Under the pieces are notes generated by a model. That model worked only from the letters and a program-made list of their open reading frames with translations. It was not told the DNA's origin and ran no database searches. Position numbers and translations under genes: made by a program. 43,266 nt of DNA from Vulgatibacter sp035565615 (GTDB taxonomy: Bacteria; Myxococcota; Myxococcia; Myxococcales; Vulgatibacteraceae). Numbering within the stretch: position 1 is the stretch's first letter; every line of letters starts with the position of its first letter. Shown here piece after piece: positions 8,239-16,854 of the stretch. Location of the stretch: NCBI GenBank assembly GCA_035565615.1, contig DATMSB010000095.1, positions 1-43,266 on the forward strand, read 5' to 3'.

Positions 8239-9756
8239 TCAGGCGACGACGTCGAAGCCGGGCGTCCAGCGAAGCACCGGCTTGCGGGCCGCGCGGGTCT
8301 CGTCGAGGCGCTCCACGATCGGCTTCTTCGGCATCGCCTTGAGCACTTCCGGCTCCTCCCGGGCCTGGGCTGCGATCGCCTGGAGGGCGCCGGCGAAGTT
8401 CTCGAGGGTCTCCTTCGTCTCCGTCTCGGTGGGCTCCACCATGAGCGCGCCGGGGACGATGAGCGGGAAGTAGACCGTCGGAGGGTGGTAGCCGTGGTCG
8501 ATGAGCGCCTTGGCCACGTCCATGGTGGTGACGCCCGTCTCCTTGAGCTTCCTGTCGGTGTAGACCACCTCGTGGAGCGAGCGGTTCTCGTAGGCCACGT
8601 CCCATTCGTCCTCGACGAGGGCGCGCAGATACTGGGCGTTCAGCACGGCGAGCTGCGACACCTGGCGCAGGCCCTCGGGGCCGAACTCGCGGATGTACGC
8701 GTAGGCGCGCACGTGCATGCCGAAGTTGCCCCAGAAGGTGCGCAGCTTGCCCACGGACTTGGGGCGATCGAAGTCGAAGCGGAAGCTCTCGCCGTCCTTC
8801 GCCACGACCGGCCGGGGCAGATAGGGCACGAGCTTCTCCGCCACGGCCACGGGACCTGCGCCGGGGCCGCCGCCGCCGTGGGGCGTGGAGAAGGTCTTGT
8901 GCAGGTTGTAATGCATCACGTCGATGCCCATGTCGCCGGGCCGGGCGACGCCGAGCAGCGCGTTCATGTTGGCGCCGTCGCCGTAGACCAGGCCGCCCTT
9001 CTCGTGGACGATCCGGCAGATCTCCTCGATGTGGGTCTCGAAGATGCCCAACGTGTTGGGGTTGGTCATCATCAGGCAGGCGACGTCCTCGTCCATCGCC
9101 GCCGCCACCGTCTCCGGCTCGAGCACGCCGTCGGCGTTGCTGGGGAGCTGCACGGTCTCGTAGCCGAGGAGCGCCGCCGAGGCCGGGTTCGTGCCGTGGG
9201 CGGAGTCGGGGATGAGCACCTTCTTGCGCGGCGTGCCGTGGTTGTCGATGTGCCACGCCCGGATCATCATCAGGCCGGTGAGCTCGCCCTGGGCGCCCGC
9301 GGCCGGCTCGAGGGTGGTGGCGGCCATGCCGGCGATCTCGGTGAGCGCGCGCTCCAGACGGTACATGAGCTCGAGCGCGCCCTGGCACTGCTCCACGGGG
9401 AGGTAGGGGTGGGCGCCGGCGAAGCCGGGGAGCCGCGCCGCCCACTCGTTCACCTTGGGGTTGAACTTCATGGTGCAGGAGCCGAGGGGGAAGAACCCGC
9501 TGTCGACGCCGTAGTTCATCTGCGACAGCCGCACGTAGTGCCGCACGGCCTGCACCTCGGTCACCGAGGGGAAGTGCTCGATCTCGCCGCGGAGGAGCTC
9601 GGCGGGGATCTCGCTGGCCGGATCGGCTTCGGGGACGCCGGCCTCGGGGAGCGAGACGCCCACGCGCCCCTGCTCGGAGCGCTCGAAGATCAGCGGCTCC
9701 TCGAGCTGGAGTCCGCGGGTGCCGGGGGAGGTCTTGGGGAAGAAGCGATCGGACAC
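8239..9756 (-). CDS. gcvPB: Glycine dehydrogenase (decarboxylating) subunit 2 (P-protein beta)
   Basis: The PLP-binding half of the split P-protein of the glycine cleavage system. It decarboxylates glycine and passes the aminomethyl group to lipoyl-GcvH. The length of 505 residues is normal for subunit 2. The PLP lysine is Lys287 in the NLHKTFSTPHGGGGPG motif, and GDGANMNALLG precedes it (259-269). The start is GTG 9756 with AAAGG 10 nt upstream. It follows gcvPA after 12 bp and is the last gene of the gcvT-gcvH-gcvPA-gcvPB operon. The stop is 55 bp from the stop of the convergent TonB-like gene. Confidence 0.97.
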   Translation of the reverse strand: MSDRFFPKTSPGTRGLQLEEPLIFERSEQGRVGVSLPEAGVPEADPASEIPAELLRGEIEHFPSVTEVQAVRHYVRLSQMNYGVDSGFFPLGSCTMKFNPKVNEWAARLPGFAGAHPYLPVEQCQGALELMYRLERALTEIAGMAATTLEPAAGAQGELTGLMMIRAWHIDNHGTPRKKVLIPDSAHGTNPASAALLGYETVQLPSNADGVLEPETVAAAMDEDVACLMMTNPNTLGIFETHIEEICRIVHEKGGLVYGDGANMNALLGVARPGDMGIDVMHYNLHKTFSTPHGGGGPGAGPVAVAEKLVPYLPRPVVAKDGESFRFDFDRPKSVGKLRTFWGNFGMHVRAYAYIREFGPEGLRQVSQLAVLNAQYLRALVEDEWDVAYENRSLHEVVYTDRKLKETGVTTMDVAKALIDHGYHPPTVYFPLIVPGALMVEPTETETKETLENFAGALQAIAAQAREEPEVLKAMPKKPIVERLDETRAARKPVLRWTPGFDVVA

Positions 9757-9768
9757 GGTGGTGGACCT

Positions 9769-11088
9769 TTACGCGAGGGCCGCGACGAGCGCGTCGATGC
9801 GAGCCTTGTCGTGAAGTTCGGTGACACAGAGGAGGAGGCCGTCCGCGAGCTCCGGGTAGTAGCAATCCAGGGCGAGGCCGCCGGAGAGGCCGGCGTCGGC
9901 GATGCGCTTCGCCGCGTCCTTCGGGGCGTGGATCGCGAACTCGTTGAACACCGGCCCCGGAAAGAGCGCCTTCCGCCCGGCGGCGGCGAGGCTCTCCCGC
10001 GCATACTTCGCCCTGCGCCAGTTGAGGAGCGCCAGCGCCCGCAGGCCGTGGCGGCCGAGCATGGCGAGGTGGATGGTGGCGGCGGTGGCGTTGAGGCCGT
10101 GGTTGGTGCAGATGTTCGAGGTCGCCTTCTCCCGGCGGATGTGCTGCTCCCGGGTGGAGAGCGTGAGCACGAAGCCGCGCTTCCCCGCGCGATCCACCGT
10201 GGCGCCCGCCACCCGGCCGGGGAACTGCCGGAGGAACCGCTCCCGGGTGGCGAAGAAGCCGAGGCCCGGGCCGCCGAAGTTCAGGCCGTTTCCGAAGGAC
10301 TGCATCTCGCCCACGGCGATGTCGGCCCCGAGCGCGCCGGGGGCCTGCAGCAGGCCGAAGGAGAGGGCCTCGGTGGTGCAGGAGATCGCCAGCGCGCCCT
10401 TGGCGGCGGCGATCTTCGCGGCGCCCGCCAGGTCGTCCACCACGCCGAAGAAGTTCGGGTAGCCGACGAGGACACCCGCGGTGTTCTCGTCCACCGCGGC
10501 CTCGAGGGCCTTCGCGTCGGTGCGGCCGTCGGCGCCGAAGGGCACCTCCACCACCTCGAAGCCCTCGGTGAGGTAGGTGCGGATCACGTCGCGGTACTCG
10601 GGGTGCAGCGCCTTCGACACCACGATCCGGTTGCGCTTGCCGCCGCTCACCCGGACCGCCATCAGCGCCGCCTCGGCGGCGGCCGACGCGCCGTCGTACA
10701 TGGAGGCGTTCGCCACCTCCAGGCCCGTCAGCATCGTCACGAAGGTCTGGAACTCGAAGGTGATCTGCAGCGTGCCCTGGGCGATCTCGGGCTGGTAGGG
10801 CGTGTACGCCGTGTAGAGCTCGCCGCGCAGGAGGAGCTGATCCACCGACGGCGGCACGTGGTGGGGGTACGCGCCGGCGCCGAGGAACGGAGCGTCCTTC
10901 GGCTGCTTGGCGGCCAGCGACTCGAGGTGATCCATCAGCGCCCGCTCGTCGAGGGCCGGCTCGATCGCGAGGGGGCGGTCGAGCTGGAGGTGCGCGGGGA
11001 TCGTCGTGAAGAGTTCGTCGAGGCTCTTCACTCCGATCTTCGCGAGCATCTGCTGGATGTCGGATTCGGTGTGGGGGAGATAGCGCAT
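9769..11088 (-). CDS. gcvPA: Glycine dehydrogenase (decarboxylating) subunit 1 (P-protein alpha)
   Basis: The protein has 439 residues, usual for subunit 1. It has the family N-terminus 'MRYLPHTESDIQQML', the 'GAGAYPH' region (about residues 85-95), and the 'TPYQPEIAQGTLQ' stretch. It forms the alpha2beta2 P-protein with GcvPB. Split P-proteins occur in many bacteria, including Myxococcota, in place of the fused GcvP of E. coli. The start ATG at 11088 is 130 bp after gcvH; this is the only sizeable gap in the operon and contains a GC-rich hairpin. Confidence 0.97.
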   Translation of the reverse strand: MRYLPHTESDIQQMLAKIGVKSLDELFTTIPAHLQLDRPLAIEPALDERALMDHLESLAAKQPKDAPFLGAGAYPHHVPPSVDQLLLRGELYTAYTPYQPEIAQGTLQITFEFQTFVTMLTGLEVANASMYDGASAAAEAALMAVRVSGGKRNRIVVSKALHPEYRDVIRTYLTEGFEVVEVPFGADGRTDAKALEAAVDENTAGVLVGYPNFFGVVDDLAGAAKIAAAKGALAISCTTEALSFGLLQAPGALGADIAVGEMQSFGNGLNFGGPGLGFFATRERFLRQFPGRVAGATVDRAGKRGFVLTLSTREQHIRREKATSNICTNHGLNATAATIHLAMLGRHGLRALALLNWRRAKYARESLAAAGRKALFPGPVFNEFAIHAPKDAAKRIADAGLSGGLALDCYYPELADGLLLCVTELHDKARIDALVAALA

Positions 11089-11188
11089 GGACCTGCTCGA
11101 AAAAGGTGCTCTTTGGCTGCCGCGGCGCGGTGCGACGCGCCCTCTCTAACCGCGAGGACCGGCCGTGGCCAGCCCTGCCCGTCGGCTC

Positions 11189-11217
11189 GGCCCGGAGGCG
11201 GGCTCGCCTGCGGGGCC
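11189..11217 (-). other. Nested GC-rich hairpin between gcvH and gcvPA
   Basis: Outer arms GGCCC/GGGCC and inner arms GGCG/CGCC can form a compact stem-loop immediately after the gcvH stop. There is no T-tract. It may protect the gcvTH transcript end or set stoichiometry between gcvH and gcvPAB (inference). Confidence 0.3.
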
Positions 11218-11218
11218 T

Positions 11219-11614
11219 TCAGCCTTGCTTGGAGACGAACTCGGCGTACGCCTTGGCGTCCATCAGCTTGTCGAAGGCGCCGGGATCCGCGGGCTTCACC
11301 TTGATCATCCAGCCCTTGCCGTACGGATCCTCGTTCACGGTCTCGGGGGCGTCGATCAGCGGGGTGTTGCGCTCGGTCACCGTCCCGTCCACCGGCGAGA
11401 GGAGCTCGCTCACGGCCTTGGTGGACTCGACCACGCCGAAGTCGCTGCCGGCCTTCACCTCCTTGCCCACGTCGGGGAGGTCCACGTAGACCACGTCGCC
11501 GAGCTGGCTCTGCGCGAACGAGGTGATCCCGACGACGAGGACGTCGCCCTCCTTGCGGGCCCACTCGTGATCCTCGGTGTAGCGCAGGTCTTCGGGGTAG
11601 CTGAGCTCTGCCAT
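11219..11614 (-). CDS. gcvH: Glycine cleavage system H protein
   Basis: A 131-residue lipoyl carrier. The lipoylated lysine is Lys66 in the ESTKA motif (sequence DFGVVESTKAVSELLSP), surrounded by the typical beta-barrel 'VDLP..G..V' strand. It shuttles the aminomethyl intermediate from the P-protein to GcvT and is reoxidised by a lipoamide dehydrogenase that is not in this window. The start ATG at 11614 is 3 bp after the gcvT stop, so translation is probably coupled. Confidence 0.97.
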   Translation of the reverse strand: MAELSYPEDLRYTEDHEWARKEGDVLVVGITSFAQSQLGDVVYVDLPDVGKEVKAGSDFGVVESTKAVSELLSPVDGTVTERNTPLIDAPETVNEDPYGKGWMIKVKPADPGAFDKLMDAKAYAEFVSKQG

Positions 11615-11617
11615 GTC

Positions 11618-12706
11618 TCACTTCCTCTTGTAGAAGGGGGTCTTCACGACTTGGGCGGCGACGGGCTTGCCGCGGATCTCCACGGCGAAGCTCGATCCCT
11701 CGGAGGCCAGCTCGGTCGGCACGTACGCGAGGCCGATGGGGATGCCGAGGGTGGGGCTCATGGTGCCGCTCGTCACCACGCCCACCTGCGCGCCGTCGGC
11801 GAGCACCGGGTAGCCGTGCCGGGGGATCCCGCGCTCGGTGAGGGTGAAGCCGACGAGCTTGCGCTTCGGCCCCTCCGCCTTCTGCTTCTCGAGGGCCGCC
11901 TTGCCGACGAACGACGGCTTGTCGAACTTCACGATCCAGCCCAGCCCTGCCTCTAGGGGGGTGTGCTCGTCGTCGATGTCGTTGCCGTAGAGGGCGAGCT
12001 TCGCCTCGAGGCGGAGGCTGTCGCGGGCGCCGAGGCCGCAGGGCACCAGCCCCTCGGGCTTGCCGGCGGCGAGGATCGCCTCCCAGAGGGCCTCGGCGTC
12101 GGTGGGGCGGCAGAAGATCTCGAAGCCGTCCTCGCCGGTGTAGCCGGTGCGTGCGGCGATCACGCCCTTTCCGTCCAGCTCCACCTCGGCGAAGTGGAAG
12201 AAGGCGATGGCCGAGAGGTCCGTCTTCGCGAGCTTCTGGAGGATGCCGACCGCCTTCGGCCCCTGGATGGCGAGCTGGGCCCAGTCGGCGCTCTCGTCGC
12301 GGACGTCGGGGCCCGGCTTCGCCCGGGCCTTCATCCAGGCGAAGTCCTTCTCCGCGTTGGAGGCGTTCACGCAGACGAGGATCTTCTCGGGCGAGAAGCG
12401 GTAGCAGATCACGTCGTCGACGAAGCCCCCCGCCTCGTTCAGCAGGCCGGCGTAGATCGCCTGGCCGTCCGCGATCCGGTTCAGGTCGTTGGTGACGAGT
12501 TCGTTGCACGCCTCGAGGGCGCCGGGGCCCTCGAAGACGATCTCGCCCATGTGCGAGACGTCGAAGAGGCCCGCGGCCTCGCGCACCGCCTTGTGCTCCG
12601 CGATCACGCCCTCGTACTGGACGGGGAGCTCCCAGCCGGCGAACTCGACCATCTTGCCGCCGAGGCGCACGTGGGCGTCGTAGAGGGGGGTGCGGCGGGG
12701 GGCCAT
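11618..12706 (-). CDS. gcvT: Glycine cleavage system T protein (aminomethyltransferase)
   Basis: A 362-residue protein that transfers the methylene group from aminomethyl-lipoyl-GcvH to tetrahydrofolate, releasing ammonia and giving 5,10-methylene-THF. Family features include 'FAGWELPVQY' (residues 22-31), 'LFDVSHMGE', and 'GGFVDDVICY' with Asp97, which aligns with the catalytic Asp of GcvT. The C-terminal 'MSPTLGIPIGLAYV' region is also typical. It is first in the operon, with AAGGAGG 6 nt before the ATG and a promoter about 35-60 bp upstream. Its THF product feeds FolD, encoded just upstream in the same orientation. Confidence 0.97.
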   Translation of the reverse strand: MAPRRTPLYDAHVRLGGKMVEFAGWELPVQYEGVIAEHKAVREAAGLFDVSHMGEIVFEGPGALEACNELVTNDLNRIADGQAIYAGLLNEAGGFVDDVICYRFSPEKILVCVNASNAEKDFAWMKARAKPGPDVRDESADWAQLAIQGPKAVGILQKLAKTDLSAIAFFHFAEVELDGKGVIAARTGYTGEDGFEIFCRPTDAEALWEAILAAGKPEGLVPCGLGARDSLRLEAKLALYGNDIDDEHTPLEAGLGWIVKFDKPSFVGKAALEKQKAEGPKRKLVGFTLTERGIPRHGYPVLADGAQVGVVTSGTMSPTLGIPIGLAYVPTELASEGSSFAVEIRGKPVAAQVVKTPFYKRK

Positions 12707-12739
12707 GCGTGCCTCCTTGGGGGGCCGGAATCCGCGCGC

Positions 12740-12767
12740 ATACTATCGGCGGGTCCGGCCGGGTCAA
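12740..12767 (-). promoter_or_regulatory. Sigma-70-type promoter of the gcv operon
   Basis: On the minus strand, TTGACC (12767-12762) and TAGTAT (12745-12740) are separated by 16 bp. Transcription should start near 12733, giving a leader of only about 27 nt before the gcvT ATG. That is too short for a glycine riboswitch. The rest of the 12707-12967 spacer is GC-rich with nothing else recognised. Confidence 0.65.
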
Positions 12768-12967
12768 GCCGCTCGGGCGGCCGCCGCCCCGGCCTCCGAC
12801 CGGGGTCGAAAAGCGGGGCTCATGCAGCGCAGAAGGGGGTGGAATCGGCACAACCGCGCGGGCTCGAGGCGCGGCGAGGGGATCCTGTCGTGCCCCGCTC
12901 ACCGGGCAAAGGGATCCGCAGCCGGAGCCGCGCCTGCAGCGAGGCAGCAGAGGCGGCGATGAGTAAC

Positions 12968-13828
12968 CTACGAACGCACCCGCGCGTCGGCGGCGTCCAC
13001 GGTGTTCGAGAGCAGCATGGCGATGGTCATGGGGCCCACGCCGCCCGGGACCGGGGTGATGGCCGCCGCCCGCTCCGCCGCCCTTTCGAACTCCACGTCT
13101 CCCACGAGCTTGCCGGTGTCGAGGCGGTTCATGCCCACGTCGATCACGTAGGCGCCCTCGCGGATCCAGTCGCCGCGGATGTATTGCGGGCGGCCGATGG
13201 CGGCGACGACGATCTCCGCCCGGGCGACCTCCGCGGCCAGATCCCTCGTGCGGGAGTGGCAGATGGTCACAGTGGCGTTGGCCTCGAGGAGCAGGAGCGC
13301 CATCGGCTTGCCCACGATGTTGGATCGGCCGATGACGACGGCGCGCTTGCCCTCGGGATCGCAGCCCGCCTCCTGCAACAGCCGAATGATCCCGAAGGGG
13401 GTGCAGGCGCGCACGCCGTCCCGGCGCCCGGAGAGGAGCTTGCCGGCGTTGACGAGGTGGAAGCCGTCGACGTCCTTCTCCGGCGCGATGGCGTCGAGGA
13501 CCACGAGCTCGTCCACCTGCCTGGGGAGGGGGAGCTGCACGAGGATGCCGTCGATGGCCGGGTCCTCGTTGAGGCGGTGCACCACCGCGAGGACCTCCGC
13601 CGTGGTGGCGATGTCGGGCAGGTGATGCTCCTCCGAGTGGATGCCGACCTCACCGGAGGCCTTGATCTTGCCGCGGACGTAGACCTCGGAGGCCGGATCG
13701 CTTCCCACCCGGACGACGGCGAGGCCCGGCGGCCTGCGGTGCTCGCCGGCGAACGCCTTCACCCGCTGGGCGACCTCCCCCCGCACCTTCGCCGCGATGG
13801 CCTTCCCGTCGATGAGCTTTGCCGCCAT
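12968..13828 (-). CDS. folD: Bifunctional methylenetetrahydrofolate dehydrogenase / methenyltetrahydrofolate cyclohydrolase
   Basis: A 286-residue FolD interconverting 5,10-methylene-, methenyl- and 10-formyl-THF with NADP. The catalytic lysine is Lys54 in 'YVRGKIKA'. Other signatures are 'GILVQLPLP', 'CTPFGIIRLL', the dinucleotide-binding 'VIGRSNIVGKPMALLLL' and the C-terminal 'PVPGGVGPMT'. I chose the ATG at 13828 because GGAGAGG lies 9 nt upstream; an ATG 7 codons earlier (13849) would place this site inside the gene. It lies 261 bp upstream of gcvT in the same orientation, forming a one-carbon gene cluster. Confidence 0.96.
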   Translation of the reverse strand: MAAKLIDGKAIAAKVRGEVAQRVKAFAGEHRRPPGLAVVRVGSDPASEVYVRGKIKASGEVGIHSEEHHLPDIATTAEVLAVVHRLNEDPAIDGILVQLPLPRQVDELVVLDAIAPEKDVDGFHLVNAGKLLSGRRDGVRACTPFGIIRLLQEAGCDPEGKRAVVIGRSNIVGKPMALLLLEANATVTICHSRTRDLAAEVARAEIVVAAIGRPQYIRGDWIREGAYVIDVGMNRLDTGKLVGDVEFERAAERAAAITPVPGGVGPMTIAMLLSNTVDAADARVRS

Positions 13829-14015
13829 TTGGTCGATCCTCTCCTGCATCGAAGTGTCGAGCGCTCCCTATCACGCCGACGACGCTGGGTGTAGGCGCTC
13901 GGCGGCCGGAGTGTCGACGGGACCGGCGGGCGAGCGGATGGCGCTTCCCCGCCCGAACCGGCACACCTACCATCCGTTCTTCCACCGAGGCGCTTCCTGA
14001 CCTCCTGGGGTTTCG

Positions 14016-16790
14016 ATGGGCGAGCCGCTGCGGGAGATCGTGACGGAGGCGCTCCTCCTCCTCGCATCGCGGTCTCCCGTGCTGCTGGGGCTGGCGGCGG
14101 TCGTCCTGGCGGCCGTGGGCGCCGAGTCGCTCCTGCAACGGGGGCTGGGCGGCAGTGCCCGCCGCCGGGCGCGCGCCGCGCTCCTGGCAGCGGGCGCCGG
14201 CGTGGGCCTGTGGCTCGCGTGGGGGGTCCTCTGGCTCGCCGACGACGCCTTCATCTCGTTCCGGTACGCCCGCAACTTCGCCAGGGGGCTCGGCCTGGTC
14301 TTCAACGAGGGCGAGTGGGTGGAGGGCTACACCAACTTCCTTTGGACCGCCCTCCTCGGGGTGCTCGGCAGGCTCGGCGTCGACATCCCCACGGCCGGCC
14401 TCTTTGGCTGTCTGCTCTGCTTCGTGCTGGCGCTGATCGTCGTGGCGGCGACGGTCCGCCGGATCGCCGGCGGGGTGGTGCCGTTCGCGGCCCTGGCCCT
14501 GGCCGGCCTCGCGCCCTTCCTCACCTTCGCCAGCTCGGGGCTCGAGACCATGCCGCTCGCGCTCCTCGCGGCCCTCGCCGTGTGGGCGAGCACGAGGCGG
14601 CGCGGCGCCCTCCTCGCCGGGCTCGTCTGCGTGCTCGCGGCGCTGACCCGGCCGGACTTCCTGCTGGTGTGGGGCTGCATGGGCCTCGCGCTGCTCGTCG
14701 AGGATCTCGCCTTCGCCGACGGGCCGTTGGGCCGCCGGATCTCGGTCGGCCGGCTGGCGTCGTTCGCCGCGCCCCTCGTCCTCGTGTACGTGCCCTACTT
14801 CCTCGTCCGGTGGAGCGCGTATGGCGATCTGCTCCCGAACACCTTCTACGCGAAATCGGGCGGGCTCACCTACCTTCGGCAGGGGGGCGTCTACCTCGTC
14901 CACTTCCTCTTCACGACGGGGGGTTGGCTGTGGATGCCGCTCCTCGCCCTTTCGCTCGTCGGCAGGCCTCGAGCGCGGGACGAGCTGCGGCTGCGCGTCT
15001 TCGCCGGGCTATGCCTCGTGGTCTACGGCGCCTACGTGGTGAAGGTGGGCGGCGACTTCATGGAGCACCGCTTCTTCGTGCCCCTCCTGCCGATCGCGGC
15101 GATGGCGATCGAGGTGGGGCTGCGCCACCGGCTCCGGGAGGCCTCGACCGCCGCGAAGGAGGCGCTGGTGCTGGCGCCGGCGGTGGTGACGGCGGCGGTC
15201 TCCCTGGTCCCCGTGCGCCTCGTCGGCGAAGGGAAGAAGCGCTGGCACATCGCCGCCGAGCACACTTTCTACCCGGTGGCGCAGGTCTTCCCGCTGCGGG
15301 TGGAGAGCGTCTACGCCGAGCAAGGGCGGCTGCTCCATCGCGTCTTCGCGGAGAAGGGCTTTCGCCCCCGGTTCGTGGGCGACGCCATCGGGATGGTCGG
15401 GTACTACTCGGACCTGCCCATCGTGGACGCCCTGGGGCTCACCAACCGCTACATCGCGCACAAGCCCGTGCGCCACCGCGGCCGTCCGGGGCACGAGAAG
15501 TTCGGCACGCCGGAGGAGTTGCAGCGGGAGGGCGCCCAGCTCTCGCCGTGGCCCCTGTGGGGCGAGTCGTGGCGCCGGCAGACGGAGGTCCGCCTCGACG
15601 GGGCGAGCTTCTTCCTCGCCCGGATCGATCCCCCCCTCGTCGCCGCCCTCGAGGAGCTGGGGGCCGAGGTGCCCAACCCCGGCAAGCAGATCGCCGCGCT
15701 GATCCGCGAAGGGCCGAGGGACGAGGTGCTGGCGGCGGTCCACTTCTACCGATCCTTCCTGGAGGGCCGAAGGGATCGCGATGCGCTGGTCTTCCTGCTC
15801 GAGACGAGGCTCGCCGCCATCGCCGACTTCGAGGACGGCTTCCCCGAGGGGACCTGGGTGTCGGGCCCGAACATGCGAGTCCTGCGGGGGCGGCCGCCGC
15901 TCGGCGGGTCCGGCGCGGGGTGGCTGAGCTCGTACGGGAGGGGCGAGGGCCGCGTCGAGATCCCCGTGCCGAGGATCGAGAGCGGCGAGATCCGCTTCGC
16001 CCTCGGGGGCGCGGCAGCCCCGGGCCTGGCGGTGCGGCTCCGGGTGGACGGCGAGGTGGTCCGCGAGGCCGCACCGCAGGGAGGGAACCGGCTGGCGCCG
16101 GTGTCCTGGGACGTGTCGGAGTTTCGCGGCGAGCCCGCGGTGATCGCGATCGAGGACAAAGACCCTTCGCCCGACCTGGGGATCGTCGTCGACGGGATCC
16201 ACTTCGCCGCCTCCGGGGAAGGCGACGTCCGCACCCGCATCGCGCGCTGGTCCAGGGAGGGCCGAGGTGACGCGGCGACGCTCCTGCGGGAGGCGGAGCG
16301 CTACCTGCCGCCGGAGGACTCCGACGCCGCGCTCCTGCAGGCCGAGGTCGAGGAGCGCTGGTCGCTGGACGAGGGCCTCCCCGCCGGCAGCGTCGTCACC
16401 GGAGAGGCGTTCGGTCGGGCGCCGGTCTTCGGGGCGCTGTGCAGGCAGCAGCCGCTCTCCGGCTGGCAGGGGAGGGCGCTCCTCAACAGCTTCCACGGCG
16501 GCGATCGCGCCGTGGGCCGGGTGGCGCTCCCCGAGCGGATCCTCTCCGGGGGGCCGATCGCGCTCCTGGTCGGAGGCGGGGGCGACTGCGGACAGACCTT
16601 CGTCGGCCTCGAGGTCGAGGGCGAGATCGTCGCCCGGGTCTGCGGCCGAAACGACGAGGTGTTGCGCCCCGAGGTGCTCGCCACGAAGGAATGGGCCGGG
16701 AAGGCCGGGCGGGTGGTGGTGGTCGACCGGAGCAAGGACGTCTGGGGACACGTGCTCGCGGACGACGTGATCTTCCTGCGGCCGCGCTGA
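14016..16790 (+). CDS. GT-C-type membrane glycosyltransferase-like protein with C-terminal soluble modules
   Basis: The protein has 924 residues. The N-terminal half is polytopic, with about ten hydrophobic segments from residue 15 to 420. It carries the GT-C hallmark of an Asp pair after the first helices (LADDAFISFRYARN, Asp76-Asp77) followed by 'GEWVEGYTNFLW', a pattern shared with arabinofuranosyltransferase AftB-like and related polyprenyl-phosphate-sugar transferases. It probably transfers a sugar from a lipid-linked donor on the periplasmic side; the substrate cannot be told. The C-terminal third (about 600-924) is soluble and contains two similar beta-rich units. Each starts with 'F(E/D)......P.G....G..F/M' and ends with 'D.......V.D.I.F', as in carbohydrate-binding jelly rolls. 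The gene is convergent with a second glycosyltransferase-like gene 64 bp downstream. Confidence 0.75.
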   Translation: MGEPLREIVTEALLLLASRSPVLLGLAAVVLAAVGAESLLQRGLGGSARRRARAALLAAGAGVGLWLAWGVLWLADDAFISFRYARNFARGLGLVFNEGEWVEGYTNFLWTALLGVLGRLGVDIPTAGLFGCLLCFVLALIVVAATVRRIAGGVVPFAALALAGLAPFLTFASSGLETMPLALLAALAVWASTRRRGALLAGLVCVLAALTRPDFLLVWGCMGLALLVEDLAFADGPLGRRISVGRLASFAAPLVLVYVPYFLVRWSAYGDLLPNTFYAKSGGLTYLRQGGVYLVHFLFTTGGWLWMPLLALSLVGRPRARDELRLRVFAGLCLVVYGAYVVKVGGDFMEHRFFVPLLPIAAMAIEVGLRHRLREASTAAKEALVLAPAVVTAAVSLVPVRLVGEGKKRWHIAAEHTFYPVAQVFPLRVESVYAEQGRLLHRVFAEKGFRPRFVGDAIGMVGYYSDLPIVDALGLTNRYIAHKPVRHRGRPGHEKFGTPEELQREGAQLSPWPLWGESWRRQTEVRLDGASFFLARIDPPLVAALEELGAEVPNPGKQIAALIREGPRDEVLAAVHFYRSFLEGRRDRDALVFLLETRLAAIADFEDGFPEGTWVSGPNMRVLRGRPPLGGSGAGWLSSYGRGEGRVEIPVPRIESGEIRFALGGAAAPGLAVRLRVDGEVVREAAPQGGNRLAPVSWDVSEFRGEPAVIAIEDKDPSPDLGIVVDGIHFAASGEGDVRTRIARWSREGRGDAATLLREAERYLPPEDSDAALLQAEVEERWSLDEGLPAGSVVTGEAFGRAPVFGALCRQQPLSGWQGRALLNSFHGGDRAVGRVALPERILSGGPIALLVGGGGDCGQTFVGLEVEGEIVARVCGRNDEVLRPEVLATKEWAGKAGRVVVVDRSKDVWGHVLADDVIFLRPR

Positions 16791-16854
16791 GAAGGAGCCG
16801 CGCGGTCGCAGGGCGAACCTCGCCGAGGACGGCGAAGCCTCGAGACGATGCCGG

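Noticed and set aside
8485..11304. A 939-codon plus-strand open frame opposite gcvPB-gcvPA
   Set aside because: It mirrors the glycine decarboxylase genes and has His/Glu/Leu-rich shadow composition with no domain.
12707..12967. Glycine riboswitch before gcvT
   Set aside because: The promoter leaves a leader of only about 27 nt, and I see no glycine-aptamer core sequences in the spacer.
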